Origin: Gordionus sp. m RMFG-2023 | Lineage: Eukaryota > Nematomorpha > Gordioida > Chordodea > Parachordodidae | Reading direction: 5' to 3' | DNA length: 64,000 bases | Assembly (NCBI RefSeq): GCF_954871325.1 | Contig: NC_088775.1 | Coordinates: forward strand, 14,113,561 to 14,177,560 | Part shown: one piece after another, positions 59,502 to 64,000 of the stretch | How positions within the stretch are numbered: position 1 is the stretch's first letter | Layout: each line of letters begins with the position of its first letter | Position numbers and translations under genes: made by a program | The notes under the pieces: model-generated | Databases searched by the model: none | What the model was told of the DNA's origin: nothing | Seen by the model: the letters and a program-made list of their open reading frames with translations, nothing else

Positions 59502-61025
59502 GATTTTGTTTTTTAAAAATTTATAAAAAATTCAAACGAAAAAAACATTAACAAAATGTATTTTAAAAATAACGTAAAAACAAACAAAATATTTAAGGTT
59601 TTTCCTGGAACAAAATTTAAAAAAATAAAATTAATTGATTTACCAATGAGTTTGCAATAATAAGTTAAAATTTCAAATTATCAGATATGAAATTTATTAT
59701 CTTAAAAAGCTTGAATAATATGTTTTATTGATTTTGATTTGAATATATTTAAAATATTTACATATTCATTTATAACTATTTTCTCCTTTTCTTTTCTATA
59801 TTAAAGCATGCATATGTTACCATAATATTGTAACATAAGTAAAATACATAATATATTAAAATCTAATATATAAATGTATTATATAATGTTCATGAATATA
59901 CTATTCATCATTATATTAGGAAATATTTATGAAAAAGATAAAAAAAAGAAAATGATACATGAAATCACTCATTTGGAACATAAATAAATTTATTGTAATG
60001 CTTTAGGATATTTAAAAGAAAAACTTTTTTATAGATAATAAAAGTGATTATATCTCAAAGTTTTATTAAAGATCTTATCATCTTAGTTTTGGATAAGAAT
60101 CATGCCTAAATTCCAACTTGAAAATTGAGAAAACAGGATATGTTATACTAAATATTTATTTGTATCTTATGTGTGTTTATTCGTCAATGTCTTATTTCTA
60201 ACTTTAAATAAAATTTTTTAGAACTATTTTTTTAATAATTACTTTAACGGAAATTCATTCCAACATGTTTAGAATTCCTATTATGAATTCCAGACTATTT
60301 TGATGTTAACAAGTCATTTATAATTTATATAAAATAATCTATAGAAAAACGATTATCTATATATATAATCACCGTAATCAAGAAATGAACGTTTTCGTAT
60401 ATCCTTAATGTTAATTTTTATTTTTCTTGTCAACTTTCCTAATCTTCTTAATGTTAATTTTTATTTTTCCTATCAACTTTCCTATCTTCTTAATGTTAAA
60501 TAAATAGATGGAGACTATATCTCTCTAATGTTAAATTTTAAGAAAATTTTTTGTACATAACGGGATTCGAACCCATGACTTAACGTTTTAAAGGCAAACG
60601 ATTAAACAGATGTTTAATTATTTTCTTTATTAACTAAGCAAACTTTATTTATTTATTTGAGATTCTTAAGATACAGAATATTTAAAAATGTAGGTAGATA
60701 TTAAATTGGTATTGTATGTCATTTCCACAAATATTGTTAAGATAAAATTTTTATACTGGCATATTTTGGGGTGGTAATATGAGATTAATGTTTATTTTTC
60801 AATTGGCTAAATATAATTTAAATTTATTTGTTAAATCTAATTTATAATAAGTACTTAGGATTAGTGAGGAAGGTTAATTTTCTGGCATGGGAAGATATTG
60901 ATAAATAGGTATTTTAAACTATTTGCAAAGTTCCCATATTGTGGTTGAAATAAAAAAAATATTTTACTACCATATTTTGCGATGGTGAACGTATATTTTT
61001 CATAAAATCTTTATGTAAGGAGTTA
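59502..61025. other. Upstream of carboxypeptidase; tandem repeat and tRNA-like piece
   Basis: At 60405-60500 a 42-43 bp unit (TTAATGTTAATTTTTATTTT, then TCAACTTTCCTA) is repeated two and a half times. At 60553-60600, on the minus strand, ATGGGTTCGAATCCCGT looks like the T arm of a tRNA with an anticodon-arm-like stem ahead of it, but no D arm follows. I see no gene or promoter motif. Confidence 0.45.
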
Positions 61026-61412
61026 ATGTTTTACAGCGACATGCTTTTGATTAGGTTATCCAGGCTATTGCCGATACCTCAATTACTACCAAGATCTCCT
61101 GGTGGATCAGGTAAGACGACATATCTTTATAATACTCTACTACACTATCTTAAAGGACAACAAAAAAATGTCTTACCCTTTGCTACCACAGGAATATCCT
61201 CTATACTTCTAACCTGTGTAGATTGTCCTGGGTTCAATTGCAACGATTTTAATCTTCCATCTCCTGACCCTATCACTCAATCTAATTTATATGACCCAAT
61301 AATAGAAGCAGATATCGCAATGATAATGTTAGCCAATCTAAATGTTTTACAGCTACATGCGTTTGATCAGGTAATCCAGGCTATTAACGATACCTCAATT
61401 ACTACCAGCTAA
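61026..61412 (+). pseudogene. Helitron-type (Pif1-like) helicase fragment
   Basis: Contains the Walker A region SPGGSGKTTYLYNTLLHYLK, then NVLPFATTGISSILL (motif Ia) and CNDFNLPSPDP, typical of Pif1-like helicases carried by Helitrons. The helicase entry block LQLHAFDQVIQAINDTSITT, which should precede Walker A, is found both before it (61026-61090, altered) and after it (61340-61412), so about 315 bp was tandemly duplicated and then lost in part. No Helitron ends were found. Confidence 0.75.
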
Positions 61413-61791
61413 TAGATAATGGAAAAGAGAAATACTTTCAATCTCCTTATTTAATGGAATTTACCTCCAAATTTTAGAAAATTCACTGAATGTTCTCAAA
61501 AAAAATTTCCCTGTAATAGTTCATGATTTTTTTATTCCCGTCATTCTTGATGGGTTATCAACTAGTAATATATATTATTTTAGGTTCGTTCATGGTAAAA
61601 TTATCCAAGAATAACACAGAGTAGGTTTTCTTAATATAAGAATTGGTAAAATCAGTTTCTAAATTTAAAAAACGTGCTCAGAATAACACTTAAAATAGAA
61701 AAAATAACACATTGACGCTATCATTTATACGTTGATGCATCAAAGACTCAAAAAAATTAATTATAAAAAGTGATTAAATAGAGGTGCATGC

Positions 61792-61999
61792 TAATGTTGT
61801 TAAATGTACCGATTTGGGTGGATTCTTAAAAACGTCTCGACATGATCTCAGACAAATAAAATTATGCGTCTATAGATTTTGCTCATAGATGGCAGAAAGG
61901 TTTGGACTTCTATTTGCTAAATCTCGAGGCTTACATAATATTATTTTGCCTAAAATCTTAATCGGGCCGTTTTTAAAAATCGAGCCTTTAACAACACTA
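61792..61999. mobile_element. hAT-type MITE, family TAGTGTTGTTAAA
   Basis: 208 bp; ends TAATGTTGTTAAATGTACCG and, read inward from the right, TAGTGTTGTTAAAGGCTCG. Flanks GTGCATGC (61784-61791) and GTTCATGC (62000-62007) give the 8 bp duplication with one mismatch. The open stretch 61889-62077 runs through it and is not a gene. From 62008 to 62517 I see no other feature. Confidence 0.85.
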
Positions 62000-62517
62000 G
62001 TTCATGCTCTAGAAAATCGAGTGACAGATCAACGAGATTATTTGACAAATGTAACACCCATCATTAAAATCTCTTAAATAATAAATTTTTCCACAAAATA
62101 TTTTATTAATTGGAAGGTCCCGTCCCTGAAGATTTCCAAAGAGAAAATGTGAGGATGGGGGAAAAATATGGCATTATTGATCAGCCACATCAACTATTAA
62201 ATATAATGAAAAATATTATTTTAGGTTTCTTATACATATGCTATATCATTAATAATAAGTTTAAATCACATTATATCCTATTTTTTGACAAATTTGTCTT
62301 CCGATCCTCAATTCTTCCTTCATAAAACCTTCATTAAGAGAAAAAATATATTCCTTTCCTCCAGAATTCAAATAGAAATAGCATAGAGTATTATTCTTTC
62401 ATTTTTATTTAGCAATTAATCCTAGCTATAAATAATCTCGTTTTTCTATATGAATTTTATTTATTAAAATTATATTATATTAATATTTTAACAATTATAC
62501 ATCATCAATATTCTTTA

Positions 62518-63607
62518 AAGAGGTGGGCATGGGCCGTGAAACTACGCATGACCCATCGTGTCACGGTGGGTCACAGCGTGAGAGCGAAAAATTTTTAAAT
62601 CATTAGGCGTGACTGGGGACGGGCCTTCCTAAAAATTTTCTTGGGCGTGATTGGGCGTGAACATAAATTTTCCGTGAATCATGGAAATTTTAATTTTTAA
62701 AATTGTTTTTTTGTAAATATAGAATTTGCAATTTTATAATTACAATATATATTTTCTAATTTAATTTTCTTTTTTAAAAAAGAATAATTTTGAAAATAAA
62801 AAATCTCCCACATTTTAAGAACAACCTGTATTATGCTGCTAGTTCTACTTTCTTTTTATGTTTAGGTGTTTTGTCACGAGATTTTTTACTAAATTTTGTT
62901 AAACTTTAAAATTGATATGTTCAAATCAAATTTCTCAAGCTTATTTACCATGTGTATATTAATCTTCTTACAAGTTATTGCCAACTATCATTTATAACTT
63001 TCCTAATTCTCCTACACTCTATAAAAACCTATTCTAAATGAAACATTTAGAGAATATCTAGATGATTCTGATGAAGCATCAACATAGACCGATGAAAGCT
63101 GTGAGGATGAACTTAAAAGATTCATCGCTCATAAGACAAATAACAATGACAATATTTTGAAGTTTTGGAAGCAGGAAAATTTATTTCCTTTTTTGAGAAA
63201 ATTAACGAGTAACATTTTGTCAGCCCCGTCAAGTTCGGCTTCTAATGAAAAGTTTTTTCTTAAGCCAATCGCTTATTAATAGGAAAGGCGTACACAATTG
63301 AAATAAACAACATGGACATTCTTCCTTTTCTAATTCGACTTTTAAATTGTATTTATTTTTTGTTAATATGGATTATGGAATTAGAAAATAAATAGAATAA
63401 ATTCAAAAAAGTGTAAAATTATGGCAAAAGTTTTGAAAAATTTAAAAACACCGTGAATTTTTGGGCGTGACGGGCGTGAATCAAAATATTGCCTTTCGTG
63501 AGTGGGTGGGTGGATTTTAGTGTTAAGCTTGAATGGGCGTGAATTTTTTTTATTGCCACCGTGAGCGGGAACGCCGTGAATAAAAAATTAGTCCCGCGAT
63601 ACCTCTA
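62518..63607 (+). mobile_element. Decayed hAT element with GGGCGTGA subterminal repeats
   Basis: Both ends carry repeats of GGGCGTGA/CCGTGA (62530-62680; 63455-63585). The ends read AAGAGGTGGGCATGGG and, inward from the right, TTAGAGGTATCGCGGG. Flanks ATTCTTTA and ATTGTTTC match at six of eight places. Inside, 63045-63290 encodes on the plus strand a hAT dimerisation region, ELKRFIAHKTNNNDN, LKFWKQENLFPFLRKL and ILSAPSSSASNEKFF, broken soon after. Only the C-terminal part of the transposase remains. Confidence 0.75.
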
Positions 63608-64000
63608 ATTGTTTCTATATATTTTTTTATTATCATATTGTGGCATTTTAAAATAATTTGCCAGTTTTTTTACTCTCTTTGCAAAAGCTGTCATAGAATT
63701 TTAAAATAACTATAAAATCTTAAAATAATATATATTAAAATCACTAATTTAGAGTTTATTTAATATATGCAAAATAATAGTTTAATTAACTAAATTAGAT
63801 TATGCATAAAATATAAAAGATACAAAATACTAATATTTATAAAAGTGCGTACAGATTGGGTTCAGAAAACCCCATTTAGTCTTTCATGTGATTCACTGCT
63901 ATGATGAATTAAAACTACTAGTTGAAAATGATAATTTTACTCATAAAATCATGAATTAATTTAATTAATGAGAATTTTTATTAATAAAATTTTCATTTCA
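63608..64000. other. No gene recognised
   Basis: A+T-rich end of the window; no open frame, repeat end or RNA gene seen. Confidence 0.4.

Noticed and set aside
60553-60600. tRNA gene on the minus strand
   Set aside because: The T arm looks good and a stem lies in the anticodon position, but there is no D arm or acceptor partner, so at most a 3' tRNA fragment.
62110-62325. 71-codon open stretch
   Set aside because: No family recognised, A+T-rich second half of low complexity, no splice or conservation support.

Overview
The window is an A+T-rich (by eye about three quarters A+T) stretch of nuclear DNA, almost certainly from an animal. Host genes have spliced exons with GT-AG introns. Some introns are tiny (45-46 nt) and others are kilobases long and full of transposons. 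The conserved genes (a PDAP1/HASPP28 protein and a secreted M14 metallocarboxypeptidase) fit a metazoan; the sequence alone does not fix the phylum. Very high A+T, mini-introns and many hAT elements would suit a small-genome or parasitic invertebrate, but that is inference.

Layout. 1-1.9 kb: broken end of a hAT-like element whose full copy lies at 33.6-35.5 kb. 3.27-6.25 kb (+): PDAP1-like gene in at least four exons, last exon not found. 7-9.5 kb: a direct duplication and two MITEs. 9.85-17.5 kb: two copies of one endonuclease/reverse-transcriptase LINE pointing at each other 5' end to 5' end across a 2 kb spacer that holds a 383 bp hAT MITE. 18.49-18.78 kb (-): a two-exon gene for an unrecognised 80-residue protein. 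20.03-24.18 kb (-): a complete hAT transposon with 8 bp target duplication and a multi-exon transposase. 24.5-33.3 kb: a three-layer nest in which a reverse-transcriptase element fragment is split by a hAT element, itself split by a Gypsy-type LTR element; each DNA or LTR insertion has a readable target duplication. 33.6-35.5 kb: 1.85 kb hAT-like element. 37.36-39.18 kb: internally deleted copy of the 20 kb hAT. 39.2-44.4 kb: mostly unassigned, with short MITEs and tandem repeats. 44.46-59.50 kb (-): a six-exon metallocarboxypeptidase gene, open and in phase across all junctions, whose introns carry a Gypsy deletion derivative, a decayed hAT, reverse-transcriptase and LINE fragments and MITEs. 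59.5-64 kb: repeats, a helicase fragment of Helitron type, a MITE and a hAT remnant.

The host content is small (three genes). The rest is a well-preserved record of transposition: eleven elements have 5 bp or 8 bp target duplications that can be read directly, so their order of arrival can be worked out. I found no CRISPR array, operon or rRNA gene, and nothing that I would call a wholly new system. The most informative items are the intact carboxypeptidase gene packed with nested elements, the three-layer nest, the hAT families with private subterminal motifs, and a reverse-transcriptase family present in three places.
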